Source: Mangrovibacter phragmitis (GTDB lineage Bacteria > Pseudomonadota > Gammaproteobacteria > Enterobacterales > Enterobacteriaceae). From it: 64,000 bases of DNA. Both the position numbers and the translations under genes were made by a program. The stretch lies in NCBI RefSeq assembly GCF_001655675.1, contig NZ_LYRP01000001.1, positions 806,001-870,000 of the forward strand. Direction: 5' to 3'. Under the pieces are notes generated by a model, which was given only the letters and a program-made list of their open reading frames with translations, had not been told where the DNA came from and made no database searches. This document shows, in pieces, positions 47,612 to 57,545 of the stretch; the stretch's first letter is position 1; each line of letters opens with the position of its first letter.

Positions 47612-49189
47612 ATGGAATGGTTGGCGGACCCTTCAATCTGGGCCGGGCTGGTAACCCTGGTAGTGCTTGAACTGGTGCTGGGTATTGATAACCTGGTGTT
47701 TATCGCGATTCTGGCCGAACGGCTGCCACCACGGCAGCGCAACCGGGCACGTATCACAGGCCTGTTTTTCGCCATGCTAATGCGCCTGGTGTTACTGGCC
47801 TCACTCTCCTGGCTGGTGACACTGACCCGGCCACTGTTCACCTGGCACACGTTCAGTTTCAGCGCACGGGATCTGATTATGCTGGGAGGCGGTCTTTTTC
47901 TGCTGTTTAAAGCCACCACGGAACTGAATACCCGGCTTGAAGGAAAAGAGAACAATTCAGATACCCACCGTCGTGGCGCATTTTTCTGGGCCGTGGTGGC
48001 TCAAATTGTCGTGCTGGACGCGGTTTTCTCTCTTGATTCGGTCATTACGGCAGTGGGCATGGTCAATGAGCTGGGTGTCATGATGGCCGCAGTGGTCATC
48101 GCCATTACCCTGATGATGCTGGCAAGCCGGCCACTCACTGCCTTTGTGAACCAACACCCCACTATTGTTATTCTGTGTCTGAGTTTTCTGCTGATGATTG
48201 GCTTTAGCCTGGTGGCCGAAGGGTTTGGCTTCCTGATCCCGAAAGGCTACCTGTATGCCGCGATTGGTTTTTCTGTGCTGATTGAGATTTTTAACCAGAT
48301 AGCGTGGTTTAACCGGCGGCGCTTTTTGCAGGCAAACCGATCACTGCGCCAGCGTACTGCCGAAGCGGTAATGCGCCTGCTGCGTGGGCGCAAACCCGAC
48401 GACGTGCTGGATGAAGAAGCGGCAGCACTGAGCGAGGACGTTCCGGCCCCGGTATTTAACCCGCAGGAACAAATGATGATTTCCCGGGTGCTGAACTTAA
48501 ACCACCGCAGTGTATCGAGCATCATGACGTCCCGCCATGATATTGACCTGCTGGATGTCAATGAAGCGGAGCAGGCCGTGCGCGACAGGTTACACAAGAA
48601 CCAGCATACCCGCCTGGTGGTCAGTGCAGGAAATGACGAGATTATCGGTGTTGTGCATATTATTGATTTACTGAACCAAAGCCTCAGTGGGCACCCACTG
48701 GATATTCAGGCTCTGGTACGCCAGCCGTTGGTATTCCCGGAAACCCTGGCGCTATTAAGCGCGCTGGAGCAGTTCCGCTCAGCACGTACCCATTTTGCGT
48801 TTGTGGTGGATGAATTTGGTTCCGTGGAAGGTGTGGTGACCTTAAGCGATGTGATGGAAACCATTGCCGGTGATCTGCCTAATGAAGCAGAGGATGTTGA
48901 TGCCCGCCATGACATTGAACGGCACGAGGATGGCAGCCTGACGGTTAACGGCCATATGCCACTGGATGACCTGGTCCACTACCTGCCGGACCTGCCACTG
49001 GAGGAAAAACGTGATTACCAGACTGTTTCTGGTTTGCTGATGGACGTGCTCCAGCATATTCCTGTTGCCGGGGAGGTGGTGCACCTGGGGAATGTGGTGT
49101 TCACCACGCTGCAGGTTACTCACCACCGTGTGGAGCGGGTTCATGTTGCTACCGTGCAACCAGACGAATCACCGGAATATGAGGTGTAG
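47612..49189 (+). CDS. yegH: YegH, TerC-family membrane protein with CBS and CorC domains
   Basis: A 525-residue protein. The N-terminal part (about residues 1-230) is a TerC-type membrane domain with seven or so helices, including [16 protein letters not shown] and [18 protein letters not shown], whose Asp residues are typical of the family. A CBS-domain pair follows (about 300-420; [36 protein letters not shown]), then a C-terminal CorC/HlyC transporter-associated domain. It probably handles metal ions, but no substrate is established. It is divergent from wza, as in E. coli. The ribosome site is weak. Confidence 0.95.
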   Translation: MEWLADPSIWAGLVTLVVLELVLGIDNLVFIAILAERLPPRQRNRARITGLFFAMLMRLVLLASLSWLVTLTRPLFTWHTFSFSARDLIMLGGGLFLLFKATTELNTRLEGKENNSDTHRRGAFFWAVVAQIVVLDAVFSLDSVITAVGMVNELGVMMAAVVIAITLMMLASRPLTAFVNQHPTIVILCLSFLLMIGFSLVAEGFGFLIPKGYLYAAIGFSVLIEIFNQIAWFNRRRFLQANRSLRQRTAEAVMRLLRGRKPDDVLDEEAAALSEDVPAPVFNPQEQMMISRVLNLNHRSVSSIMTSRHDIDLLDVNEAEQAVRDRLHKNQHTRLVVSAGNDEIIGVVHIIDLLNQSLSGHPLDIQALVRQPLVFPETLALLSALEQFRSARTHFAFVVDEFGSVEGVVTLSDVMETIAGDLPNEAEDVDARHDIERHEDGSLTVNGHMPLDDLVHYLPDLPLEEKRDYQTVSGLLMDVLQHIPVAGEVVHLGNVVFTTLQVTHHRVERVHVATVQPDESPEYEV

Positions 49190-49260
49190 TGTGATTCACT
49201 GGCAACGCCTCCGCGCACTGCCAGTGCCGGAAATACGCTTCTCTGAGGCATCAAGGTTAC

Positions 49261-49290
49261 CGCCCCGCCATAATATCGGCCTGCGGGGCG
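49261..49290. terminator. Bidirectional terminator between yegH and asmA
   Basis: CGCCCCGC at 49261-49268 pairs perfectly with GCGGGGCG at 49283-49290 around a 14-base loop. It lies in the 109-base gap between the convergent yegH and asmA genes. The T-runs beside the stem are short. Confidence 0.6.
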
Positions 49291-49298
49291 AGTAGCGG

Positions 49299-51161
49299 TT
49301 ATTTATTGAGCAGCTTTTTCAATTCCTGGGTTTTACTGCTCTCTTTGTTACGCTCAGCCCAGGCTTTTAACCGGTCGCGTGCTTCGTTTTGCAACTGGTT
49401 ACGCAGCACCTGGTTAACATCCAGCGAATAATTCATTGATTGCCACGGGCCATAAATACGCAGCGGAATAGCAGTCTGGCTCAGGGTTTGCGTCAGTTTA
49501 CTGTCGCCTTTCCAGCCACCGGTAATACGAATCATAAAGTTAGCGTCAGACGCTTCTTTTACCAGATCCATACTGCTGTCTCCGGTAATGCTCATCACGG
49601 CAGAAGAACCCTGAATGTTGCTCAAATCAAGTGTGCCACTGTCTAATACCAGGTCGGCACGGAAATCAGCCAGGGTTGTGTCATCGCTATTTACGCTATC
49701 ACTGCTCTGAATTCGGCTGTCAGACCGGGCAAAAGCCTCGGTTACCAGGCGCTGGAAATTCATCCCCAACAGGCGGCTGTGAGTCATAGAGAGCGACCCC
49801 TCGCCCTGCCAGTTGCGGCGAAACGCTTCGGCATCCAGTTGGTGCCCGGAAAAACGCCCGTGCAGAGAAATCGCCCCTTCCAGGGCAATGGGGTAGTCAA
49901 ACGCGGAAAGTATCGGACCAATTTCTACATTATTGATTACCGGGTTGAAAGTCAGGTTCGCGACATTTTTCCTGACATCCACCGTCCCCGGGAGGGAGAG
50001 CGTCCCCTGGCCTAATTTGCCCGTTAGCTGGTTAACCGCCAGAACGCCATGCTGGTTTTCCATCTCTGCCGCGACATCGGTGAAATCCAGCCCACGCCAG
50101 AGTACTGAATCTGCGGACAGTCTGAAATTAGCATCAAAACTCCACAGGCTGGTGAAGGGCCCGTCAACCACATCTCCGGCGATAACCGGCCGGGGCAGAA
50201 CCGCCTGCCCGGCAGTATTACTGTTTTGCTGAGCGGCGGGCGCATCCCCGGTATCTGGTGCGCCAATCAGTTCATCCAGGTTCAGACGGGCAAAATGCAA
50301 TTGGGTACGGATATCCGGTTTTTTGCCCATTTTCAGTGTCAGCCCGCCGTCCACCTGGCTGCTGTTTGCCGTCAGTTTCAGTGCCGACACCGCCACCTGC
50401 TCCGGGAAACGCTGCCAGCCGAGGTGCAGGCTGCCCTCACCGCTTACCCCTTTTGCCGGCAAATCGGCGCCGCTGAGTTGGTAATTCAGTTGAGTGATAC
50501 TGGCGCTGAAGCTATGAGGCAGGTTTTGCACATCGACTGTGCTTTCCAGAGAAACTGACAGATCACGCTGGTCGCGGTTAATCCGGCTGGAGAGCGATAC
50601 ACTGGCGGTACGCAATGCCTTGTCAACGGACATATCCAGTTGCAAGTCACGCACGGTTACCGGGCTGCTGTTTTTGTCCTGAGGCTGGAAAACCAGCAGG
50701 CTGTCGGCCAGTTTAAGTTTTGCCAGGCTGAGCACCCAGTTCTGGCTGGAGTCAGCGGATTCAGGCTGGCCTTGCGGCGCCACCGGAGCACCTTGTGGCG
50801 CGCGGGCAGCGGTATCAGGCGTAACCTGAATCACTGCGCCTTTCAGCATAATTTGCCGGACATCAAGCTGGTGAGACAACAACGGCAACAGGCCGACATC
50901 CAGCCGCATATTATCGGCTGTCACCACGGGTGCACTGGCACCTGGCGCTTTCAGCGAGATGCGGCCAGATAAGATGCTAAGTTGCGGCCAGACATGCCAG
51001 CGCAATGGCCCGTTGAGTGAGAGCTGGTAGCCACTGCGTTCCTCAACCTGGTGAACCATATACGCACGAAAGTCATTAGGGTTAACCAGCAGCACTAAAG
51101 CTGACAGGCCAGCCACAATCACAACCAGCAAAATCATCAACGTTGTTAAAAAACGTCTCAT
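49299..51161 (-). CDS. asmA: AsmA, inner-membrane-anchored periplasmic protein
   Basis: A 620-residue protein with one N-terminal membrane helix (FLTTLMILLVVIVAGLSAL) and a long periplasmic part made of the AsmA-family beta-rich repeats, a class now linked to lipid transfer between the membranes; in E. coli asmA affects outer-membrane protein assembly and LPS levels. NPNDFRAYMV after the helix and the C-terminal GPWQSMNYSLDVNQVLRNQL block are typical. The start MRRFLTT is supported by GAGGG upstream; a frame from 51314 would run into dcd. Confidence 0.96.
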   Translation of the reverse strand: MRRFLTTLMILLVVIVAGLSALVLLVNPNDFRAYMVHQVEERSGYQLSLNGPLRWHVWPQLSILSGRISLKAPGASAPVVTADNMRLDVGLLPLLSHQLDVRQIMLKGAVIQVTPDTAARAPQGAPVAPQGQPESADSSQNWVLSLAKLKLADSLLVFQPQDKNSSPVTVRDLQLDMSVDKALRTASVSLSSRINRDQRDLSVSLESTVDVQNLPHSFSASITQLNYQLSGADLPAKGVSGEGSLHLGWQRFPEQVAVSALKLTANSSQVDGGLTLKMGKKPDIRTQLHFARLNLDELIGAPDTGDAPAAQQNSNTAGQAVLPRPVIAGDVVDGPFTSLWSFDANFRLSADSVLWRGLDFTDVAAEMENQHGVLAVNQLTGKLGQGTLSLPGTVDVRKNVANLTFNPVINNVEIGPILSAFDYPIALEGAISLHGRFSGHQLDAEAFRRNWQGEGSLSMTHSRLLGMNFQRLVTEAFARSDSRIQSSDSVNSDDTTLADFRADLVLDSGTLDLSNIQGSSAVMSITGDSSMDLVKEASDANFMIRITGGWKGDSKLTQTLSQTAIPLRIYGPWQSMNYSLDVNQVLRNQLQNEARDRLKAWAERNKESSKTQELKKLLNK

Positions 51162-51210
51162 GCTACCCTCATTCGTTCCCCCGGGCGTTATCCCCGGGGG
51201 CACGCGCGTC

Positions 51211-51792
51211 TCAGTCTTTATCGATTCGGCTGGCGACCGCACCTTGCTGGTCGCGATACTTGGCATCCTGGCGGCGGTTATAAGGCCGGGATGCCGGGCC
51301 GGAAAGCGGTTCAAAACTTAACGCGCCAATTAACATTCCCGGGCGCAACGCCAGGGGCAATTTACCGGAATTATAGAACTCCAGCACAATACACCCTTGC
51401 CAGCCTGGATCAATACGGTGTGCGGTGACGTGCACCATCAGCCCAAGGCGAGCCAAAGATGAACGACCATCAAGCCAGCCAACTAAATCTGCTGGTAAGG
51501 TGACAGATTCCAGGGTTACCGCCAGCGCCAGTTCTCCGGGATGCAGGAAGAAGGCTTCCCCTTCGCCCAACACAATTTCATCGCTCATGACCCGGTCCAG
51601 TGCGGCACTGACTTCCTGTTTCGGGCCACTCAGGTCAATATATGCCGCGGTATGCCCACGGAACGTGCGGAATTTATTCCCCAGACGCACGTCAACTGTC
51701 GCGCCATTAATACGCTCAACCGGTGGACGCGGTGTAATGGCCAGACGACCTTCATCAAGCCACATTTCAATATCACGATCGCAAAGACGCAT
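51211..51792 (-). CDS. dcd: dCTP deaminase
   Basis: Converts dCTP to dUTP, the main source of dTTP precursor. The 193-residue homotrimeric enzyme is nearly identical to the E. coli one, with [41 protein letters not shown] (active-site region, Arg-Ser and Glu in [11 protein letters not shown]) and the C-terminal [16 protein letters not shown] lid. AGGAG lies eight bases before the ATG at 51792; the longer frame from 51834 is not supported. It lies between udk and asmA in a conserved group. Confidence 0.98.
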   Translation of the reverse strand: MRLCDRDIEMWLDEGRLAITPRPPVERINGATVDVRLGNKFRTFRGHTAAYIDLSGPKQEVSAALDRVMSDEIVLGEGEAFFLHPGELALAVTLESVTLPADLVGWLDGRSSLARLGLMVHVTAHRIDPGWQGCIVLEFYNSGKLPLALRPGMLIGALSFEPLSGPASRPYNRRQDAKYRDQQGAVASRIDKD

Positions 51793-52021
51793 GGTCATTC
51801 TCCTTTCGCGCTTTTTTGCTGACTCCTCAGTCATTCAGGCTGCAGACTGGTTGCCCTACTGTAACCTGAATCACTTAGAGTAAATACCCTGTGCCTGATT
51901 ATGCGTGTTCGCCTGCCTTTACTCTAAGGCGCGCTGACCACTAGCAGTAACACATTAAAAGGCGATACTCAGCCCTGCCTTCGCCAGGCACCGGCGCGGA
52001 GCAACCCGCAAAAAAAGGGGT

Positions 52022-52663
52022 TTATTCAAAGAACTGGCTGATTTTTGCCTTAAGAATATCAATAGCGATGCGGTTTTTCCCCCCACGCGGCACAATAATG
52101 TCGGCATATTGCTTGGATGGGTCAATAAACTGCAAAAACATGGGACGCACAGTTTTCTGGTACTGGGCCATCACGGAATCCATGGAGCGCCCGCGCTCAT
52201 TGACGTCGCGCTTAATACGGCGCATCAGGCAAATATCCAGTGGCGTATCAACAAAAATAGAAAAATTCATTTCCTGACGCAGCCGCGCATCTGTCAACAA
52301 CAGGATCCCTTCCAGAATGATGACTTTCTTCGGTTCAATATGCACAGTTTCCACCATCCGGGTATGCTCAACATAGCTGTATACCGGAAGCTCAATGGGT
52401 TTGCCTTGTTTGAGCATTTGCAAGTGCTGGAACAGCAGGCTGTGGTCCATTGCACTGGGGTGGTCATAATTTGTTTTCACCCGCTCTTCCATGGAGAGGT
52501 GGCTTTGATCTTTGTAGTAACAGTCTTCCGGAATGACACCAATGTGTTCATCACCTACCTGATCGCGCAGCTCACGATAGAGAGTACTGGCAATAAGGCT
52601 TTTACCTGAAGCCGATGCACCGGCAATCCCGATGATGACGCACTGATGAGACTTGTCAGTCAT
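52022..52663 (-). CDS. udk: Uridine/cytidine kinase
   Basis: Phosphorylates uridine and cytidine with GTP or ATP in pyrimidine salvage. The 213-residue P-loop kinase has [19 protein letters not shown] (Walker A), the substrate block [12 protein letters not shown] and NYDHPSAMD, and the lid Arg motif [13 protein letters not shown]. It begins the udk-dcd-asmA group, separated from dcd by about 230 bases in which I see only a weak CCTG/CAGG hairpin near 51975-51988. Confidence 0.98.
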   Translation of the reverse strand: MTDKSHQCVIIGIAGASASGKSLIASTLYRELRDQVGDEHIGVIPEDCYYKDQSHLSMEERVKTNYDHPSAMDHSLLFQHLQMLKQGKPIELPVYSYVEHTRMVETVHIEPKKVIILEGILLLTDARLRQEMNFSIFVDTPLDICLMRRIKRDVNERGRSMDSVMAQYQKTVRPMFLQFIDPSKQYADIIVPRGGKNRIAIDILKAKISQFFE

Positions 52664-52987
52664 AAAATTAACGACCTGATAACAGAAAAATGAAGGAAGG
52701 GAAACACGGCACTGTGCCGCAAACGCGCCAATTATAGGGATTTCCCCTGGCTGTTGCCAGTCACCCGCTTTATCAGTGAACGAAAAGTATGCAAAATACG
52801 GGACTTATCGAGAATAATTAATAGGGCGATGCCTATTTTGCCTGTCAGCGTGTATATTTTTTGCTTGAAACATTCTAATGTTTACTTCTTGCATAGGAAT
52901 CAGTAACAGGTTGTACTAGCATGATTTCTTACTATTTCGGTGTTCTGGCCGGGTCTTTCTGAAGCAGTTGGTGCGGATTGCGTGGTA
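52664..52987. promoter_or_regulatory. udk/dgcE divergent promoter region with a 16-bp palindrome
   Basis: No gene is seen. AAACATT-CT-AATGTTT at 52868-52883 is a perfect inverted repeat about 105 bases before the dgcE start and could be an operator. The region drives udk on minus and dgcE on plus. Confidence 0.4.
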
Positions 52988-55900
52988 ATGACGAAAAATA
53001 ATAATCATCCCCGGGGGTTCCTGGCTTCTCAGTTAAACCAGTTTTTCGGACTGGGGATTGTCAGCTTTCTGTTTACCGCCTTTTCTGTTGAACTGCTCTT
53101 ATCAACGACCAATCTTGCGCCGGTGTGGTTTCCCAGTGCCATTATGATGTGCGCTTTCTGGCGCTTTCCTGTGCGCCTGTGGTTTTTCCCTGCCGTGGCC
53201 TGTATTGTTGGCACTGTATGTGCCTCCACGCTGTTGCTGCCCAGGGTTCAGTTAAACTTCATATTTCCGGTAATCAACCTGGCAGAAGCGGTAACAGGTG
53301 CACTGTTACTGAAATATTTACTGCCCAACGATCATCCCCTTGAGTCACTGCCGGACTGGCTGAAAATGGTGGTTGCCAGTGCAGTGGTTCCGCCAGTATT
53401 TGGCGGTTTGCTGGTATTACTGGCAACCTCACCTCACAACCCGCTGAATGTTTTCTTTGTCTGGGTGGTCGCAGAAGCCATCGGCTGCCTGGCAATTATT
53501 CCTATCGGGCTACAGTTTTCACCCCAAAGCCTGAGCAGTATCCTGCGAGCCCGCAGTTTATGGGAAACCCTGGCAACCATAGCAGCAACATTGTTGCTGA
53601 GCTACCTGGCGTTGCATTTTCTGCCGTGGCCGTTCACCTTTGTGATTGTTTTTCTGATGTGGAGCGCCATTCGCCTGCCCCAGGTTGCGGCATTTACCGT
53701 GGCACTGGTAAGCATTATGGGTATCTCCCTGATGTTTGCTTTCGGCCAAAGCCCGGTTTCCCTGATTACCGGCTCTGAAATTAATACCCATGCTCCCTGG
53801 CTGCCTTTCTTGCTGCTGTTATTAACTGCACACATCATGACTATGGTGATGCACTCTTTTCGCGAGGAACGTAAAAATATCACCGCCAGCGAAACCCGTT
53901 TTCGTAATGCCATGGAACATTCAGCAATAGGCATGGCACTGGTGGGGGTTGATGGCCGCTGGTTGCAGGTCAACAAAGCATTGTGCAAGTTTCTGGGTTA
54001 TACCCATGACCAGTTACGCAATCTCACCTTCCAGCAAATTACCTTCCCGGAAGATTTGCACACTGACTTGCAGTACATGGACAAATTGCTCAGTGGCGAA
54101 ATTAACAGCTACTCCATGGAAAAGCGTTATTACAACAGCAGGGGCAATATTGTCTGGGCTTTACTGGCAGTTTCGGTTGTGCGTGATGCCAATAACACGC
54201 CACTGTATGTGATTGCTCAGGTTGAAGACATTAACGACCTCAAGCATTCAGAGTGGATGAACAAACGCCTGATGGAGCGGATTACTCTGGCAAATGAAGC
54301 GGGCGGCATTGGTATCTGGGAGTGGGATATGCTGAACGACCAGATTAGCTGGGATAAACGCATGTTTGAGCTCTACGGCGTGCCCGGCCACCTGAAGCCT
54401 TCATTCCAGTTATGGATGGATTGCCTGGTTGAAGATGATCAGCCTGCGGTCAAAACAGAAGTAACAGATGCATTGCGGCGCAAAGAGCCATTCAAGGTGG
54501 AGTACCGGATTCAGGTTCAGGAAGAAATCCGCCATATTCGTACTCTGGCAAACCGGGTGCTGAATAAGCAAGGTAATGTTGAACGCTACCTGGGTATCAG
54601 CATGGATATGACTGAAGTTAAACAACTTCACGATGCGCTCTACCAGGAGAAAGAGCGCCTGCATATCACCCTGGATGCTATCGGTGAAGCCGTTATTTGT
54701 ACCGATGTTGATATGCGTATCACCTTTATGAACCCGGTGGCAGAAAAAATGAGTGGCTGGCCGCAGGAGCAGGCGTTTGGTCAGTATATTCTTTCTGTGC
54801 TGCACATCACCTTTGGTGAGAACGGCCCACTGATGGAGAATATCTACAGTGGTGATGCCACCCGTTCGGCCATGGAGCAGGACGTGATTCTGCACTCCCG
54901 CTCAGGCGACAGTTTCGATATTCACTACTCGATTACCTCACTCAGCACACTGGATGGCGAAAGTATTGGCAGTGTGCTGGTTATTCATGATGTTACTGAA
55001 TCACGCAAAATGCTGCGCCAGTTGACTTACAGTGCGTCACATGATGGCCTGACACACCTTGCCAACCGCGCCAGCTTTGAAAACCATCTGAAACGCCTGT
55101 TAACCAGCGCTGTGGAAAATCGCCAGCAACATGCACTGGTATTTATTGACCTGGACAGATTCAAAGCGGTGAATGATACAGCCGGACACGCGGCGGGCGA
55201 CAGTCTGTTACGGGAACTCTCCACGCTGATGCTGAGTTTATTGCGTAATAACGACTTCCTGTCCCGTCTGGGCGGCGATGAATTCGCCCTGTTATTACCC
55301 AACTGTTCTGTGGAAAGCGCCCGTCATATTGCCGAACATATTACCAGCATGATTAATGACTACCACTTTATCTGGGAAGAGCAGACTTACCGGATTGGCG
55401 CCAGTGCGGGTATCACGATTATTGATGAACACAATTATGACGCCAACGAGGTACTGTCTCAGGCCGATATTGCCTGTTATGCTTCGAAAAATAGTGGTCG
55501 TGGGCGCGTTTCTGTTTTTGAAGCGAAAAAACACACCAACCAGCGTAAGAAAAACCAGCTGTCTGCTGAAGAACAGCAGGCGATTATTGCGCACAACCCG
55601 GTACTGATTACTGCGCGGCCAGTGGCCTCTCCCCGTATACCGGAAAGTTGCAGTTTCTATTTACTGGGCGTACAGCTCTGGAATAACGCTGGCGACATGA
55701 TAGAAGAAAGCCAGTTCCGTGCCGGGCTGAGCAGTGCGGAGCAGCACAAGGCACTGGACCTGCGCATGATTGAACTGTTCTTTAAAGAACATGCGCGCCG
55801 GGTTATGGTAAAAGGCTTTACTGTCGCGCTCCCGCTCTCCATTGCCGGGTTGCACAGTGAAACTGTCGTAGAGGTTCTGGTTCGCTTATTGCGTGACACC

Positions 55901-56320
55901 CGCTTCCCACCGGCACGGCTGATGATTATTGTCGAAAATCAGGTAATTGGCCGGATAGAGGGTTCTGTTAAAAAAGGGCTTGAGCAACTGGTTGATGAAG
56001 GTTGTGGGTTAGTTCTTAGCCAGGTGGGCGACGACCTCGACATATTTAACCATCTCCCTCGTCACTTATTTAAAGCGATATTACTGGAACCGTCGCTGGT
56101 GCAACATGTGCATGAAAACCTGATGGATGAAATGATGGTGACCATCATTCAGGGCCATGCGCAACGCCTGAAATTACAGACGATTGGTGGCCCGGTAGCC
56201 CAGGCGATAACCATGGATACCCTTTCGGGGATTGGCATGGATTTGATCTTTGGCGACAGCATCGGCCCGCAGCAGCCACTGGAAGTGCTGCTTAACGGCA
56301 GTTATTTCGCGATTAACTGA
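52988..56320 (+). CDS. dgcE: Diguanylate cyclase DgcE (MASE1-PAS-GGDEF-degenerate EAL)
   Basis: Makes cyclic-di-GMP at the inner membrane; in E. coli DgcE feeds the network that controls curli and cellulose. The 1110-residue protein has an N-terminal MASE1 membrane domain (about residues 10-300), three PAS domains (about 305-680), a GGDEF domain with intact LSRLGGDEF at 762-766 and an RxxD inhibitory site five residues before it (RNND), then a degenerate EAL domain lacking the canonical EAL signature. An ATG start is taken at 52988 over a GTG at 52940, whose upstream region has no ribosome site. Its 3' end overlaps alkA by eight bases, tail to tail. Confidence 0.95.
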   Translation: MTKNNNHPRGFLASQLNQFFGLGIVSFLFTAFSVELLLSTTNLAPVWFPSAIMMCAFWRFPVRLWFFPAVACIVGTVCASTLLLPRVQLNFIFPVINLAEAVTGALLLKYLLPNDHPLESLPDWLKMVVASAVVPPVFGGLLVLLATSPHNPLNVFFVWVVAEAIGCLAIIPIGLQFSPQSLSSILRARSLWETLATIAATLLLSYLALHFLPWPFTFVIVFLMWSAIRLPQVAAFTVALVSIMGISLMFAFGQSPVSLITGSEINTHAPWLPFLLLLLTAHIMTMVMHSFREERKNITASETRFRNAMEHSAIGMALVGVDGRWLQVNKALCKFLGYTHDQLRNLTFQQITFPEDLHTDLQYMDKLLSGEINSYSMEKRYYNSRGNIVWALLAVSVVRDANNTPLYVIAQVEDINDLKHSEWMNKRLMERITLANEAGGIGIWEWDMLNDQISWDKRMFELYGVPGHLKPSFQLWMDCLVEDDQPAVKTEVTDALRRKEPFKVEYRIQVQEEIRHIRTLANRVLNKQGNVERYLGISMDMTEVKQLHDALYQEKERLHITLDAIGEAVICTDVDMRITFMNPVAEKMSGWPQEQAFGQYILSVLHITFGENGPLMENIYSGDATRSAMEQDVILHSRSGDSFDIHYSITSLSTLDGESIGSVLVIHDVTESRKMLRQLTYSASHDGLTHLANRASFENHLKRLLTSAVENRQQHALVFIDLDRFKAVNDTAGHAAGDSLLRELSTLMLSLLRNNDFLSRLGGDEFALLLPNCSVESARHIAEHITSMINDYHFIWEEQTYRIGASAGITIIDEHNYDANEVLSQADIACYASKNSGRGRVSVFEAKKHTNQRKKNQLSAEEQQAIIAHNPVLITARPVASPRIPESCSFYLLGVQLWNNAGDMIEESQFRAGLSSAEQHKALDLRMIELFFKEHARRVMVKGFTVALPLSIAGLHSETVVEVLVRLLRDTRFPPARLMIIVENQVIGRIEGSVKKGLEQLVDEGCGLVLSQVGDDLDIFNHLPRHLFKAILLEPSLVQHVHENLMDEMMVTIIQGHAQRLKLQTIGGPVAQAITMDTLSGIGMDLIFGDSIGPQQPLEVLLNGSYFAIN

Positions 56321-57197
56321 GTTCTGGCTGCCAGCCAGCATTGTTCCAGATATGCAGTAGCGCCAGTGAACGCCAGGGTGCCCAACGCCGGGCATACTGG
56401 CGGATTTGCCCGGGTGTCATACCGGCAAAGCGTTGTTTAATCAGGTAGTCATCTTCCAGAAATACATCCTGTGCGCCCCACCCGCGTAAAGCGAAATAGC
56501 TGGCTGTCCAGCGGCCAATTCCCGGCCAGGACATCAGTTGCTTCAGGCCTGCTGTAGTATCTTCCGGTGGAGTCAGCGGAAAACTCCCCGCTACAACCGA
56601 TTGTGCCAGAGTAATAATAGTTTCCGCCCGGCGTAACGACATCCCCACACTTTTCACTGCCAGTGGGTCGCAATCTGCAAGAACCTCTGCCTGAGGGAAC
56701 AATTGCCCGTGAGGGCTGGCTGTTCCGAAAGTGTGAGCCAGGCGGGTGGCAAGCTGCGCTGCCATTTTCACACTCACTAACTGGCCGAGAATTGCGCGTA
56801 CCATTTGCTCAAAAGGACAAATGCAGCCAGGCATACGAATACCGGGGTTTACCGCGGCAAGAGGCCCCAGTACCTGACTAACTTCTTCCGGGTTCAGGCC
56901 AAGGTTCAGCCAGTGGCACACACGCGCCAGTACGGTTTCAGCAACCGGTACCAGGCTGGGGCTGAGAGCCACCTGTACGCGATGCTGTTGTGGTTCAGGC
57001 CGGGCAATCACCAGCCCGGTAACACCACCAATGGCCATGACGCGGCTAAACGATTCCTGAGTAACGTCTTCCAGACCATTTACTGCACGAGCAGCAAGAA
57101 ACTGACTCATCCACACCCAGTCATAGGGTGGCTTGTATGGGAGGAAAAACAGGGAGTCATTTTTAGCAGCATGTTCGGCAGAGCTCGATGGCGGCAT
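56313..57197 (-). CDS. alkA: 3-methyladenine DNA glycosylase II (AlkA)
   Basis: Excises alkylated purines and pyrimidines in base-excision repair. The 294-residue protein has the helix-hairpin-helix block GIGRWTASYFALRGWGAQDVF and the catalytic Asp (second Asp of LEDDYLIKQRF, residue 250), with the C-terminal GQIRQYARRWAPWRSLALLHIW typical of enterobacterial AlkA. AAGGAG five bases before the ATG at 57197 supports a start about a dozen residues longer than E. coli AlkA. In E. coli it is induced by Ada; no Ada box was identified with confidence here. Confidence 0.95.
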   Translation of the reverse strand: MPPSSSAEHAAKNDSLFFLPYKPPYDWVWMSQFLAARAVNGLEDVTQESFSRVMAIGGVTGLVIARPEPQQHRVQVALSPSLVPVAETVLARVCHWLNLGLNPEEVSQVLGPLAAVNPGIRMPGCICPFEQMVRAILGQLVSVKMAAQLATRLAHTFGTASPHGQLFPQAEVLADCDPLAVKSVGMSLRRAETIITLAQSVVAGSFPLTPPEDTTAGLKQLMSWPGIGRWTASYFALRGWGAQDVFLEDDYLIKQRFAGMTPGQIRQYARRWAPWRSLALLHIWNNAGWQPELS

Positions 57198-57545
57198 GAA
57201 GGCTCCTTGGGGCCAGTTGAAAAAACAGGGGGAATACAATCAGCACTACTATACCCGAAATCCCCCGGATTGCAGGCAGGTGGTGAAACCACATCATGGC
57301 ACAACCAGGGTAGCGGGTTGTGCCTGTACATTGCATAAATAAGCGTTAATCACAGAGGCAATAAATCCCATTACATTGACACTGCCCCAGCTTTTCCGTT
57401 TTCCACCGTGATAAACTACCCAAAAGCATCAACCGTTAGCCAGGGTAGTTCGTTTTTTATTGTCATTTATGGACTACGCTTGCTACGGTTTACTCATAGC
57501 CGCCAATCCCCCTGTCAGCGACAACGCAGTGCTGTTGAATAATTC
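57198..57545. promoter_or_regulatory. alkA/narX divergent intergenic region with TACCC motifs and a hairpin
   Basis: CCAGGGTAG occurs at 57305-57313 and 57440-57448, and its reverse-type CTACCCAA at 57416-57423; all resemble NarL heptamers (TACYYMT) with one or two mismatches. AACTACCC (57414-57421) and GGGTAGTT (57443-57450) can also form a hairpin followed by CGTTTTTTATT, which would act as a terminator or leader attenuator on the plus strand. No gene was found. Confidence 0.4.
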
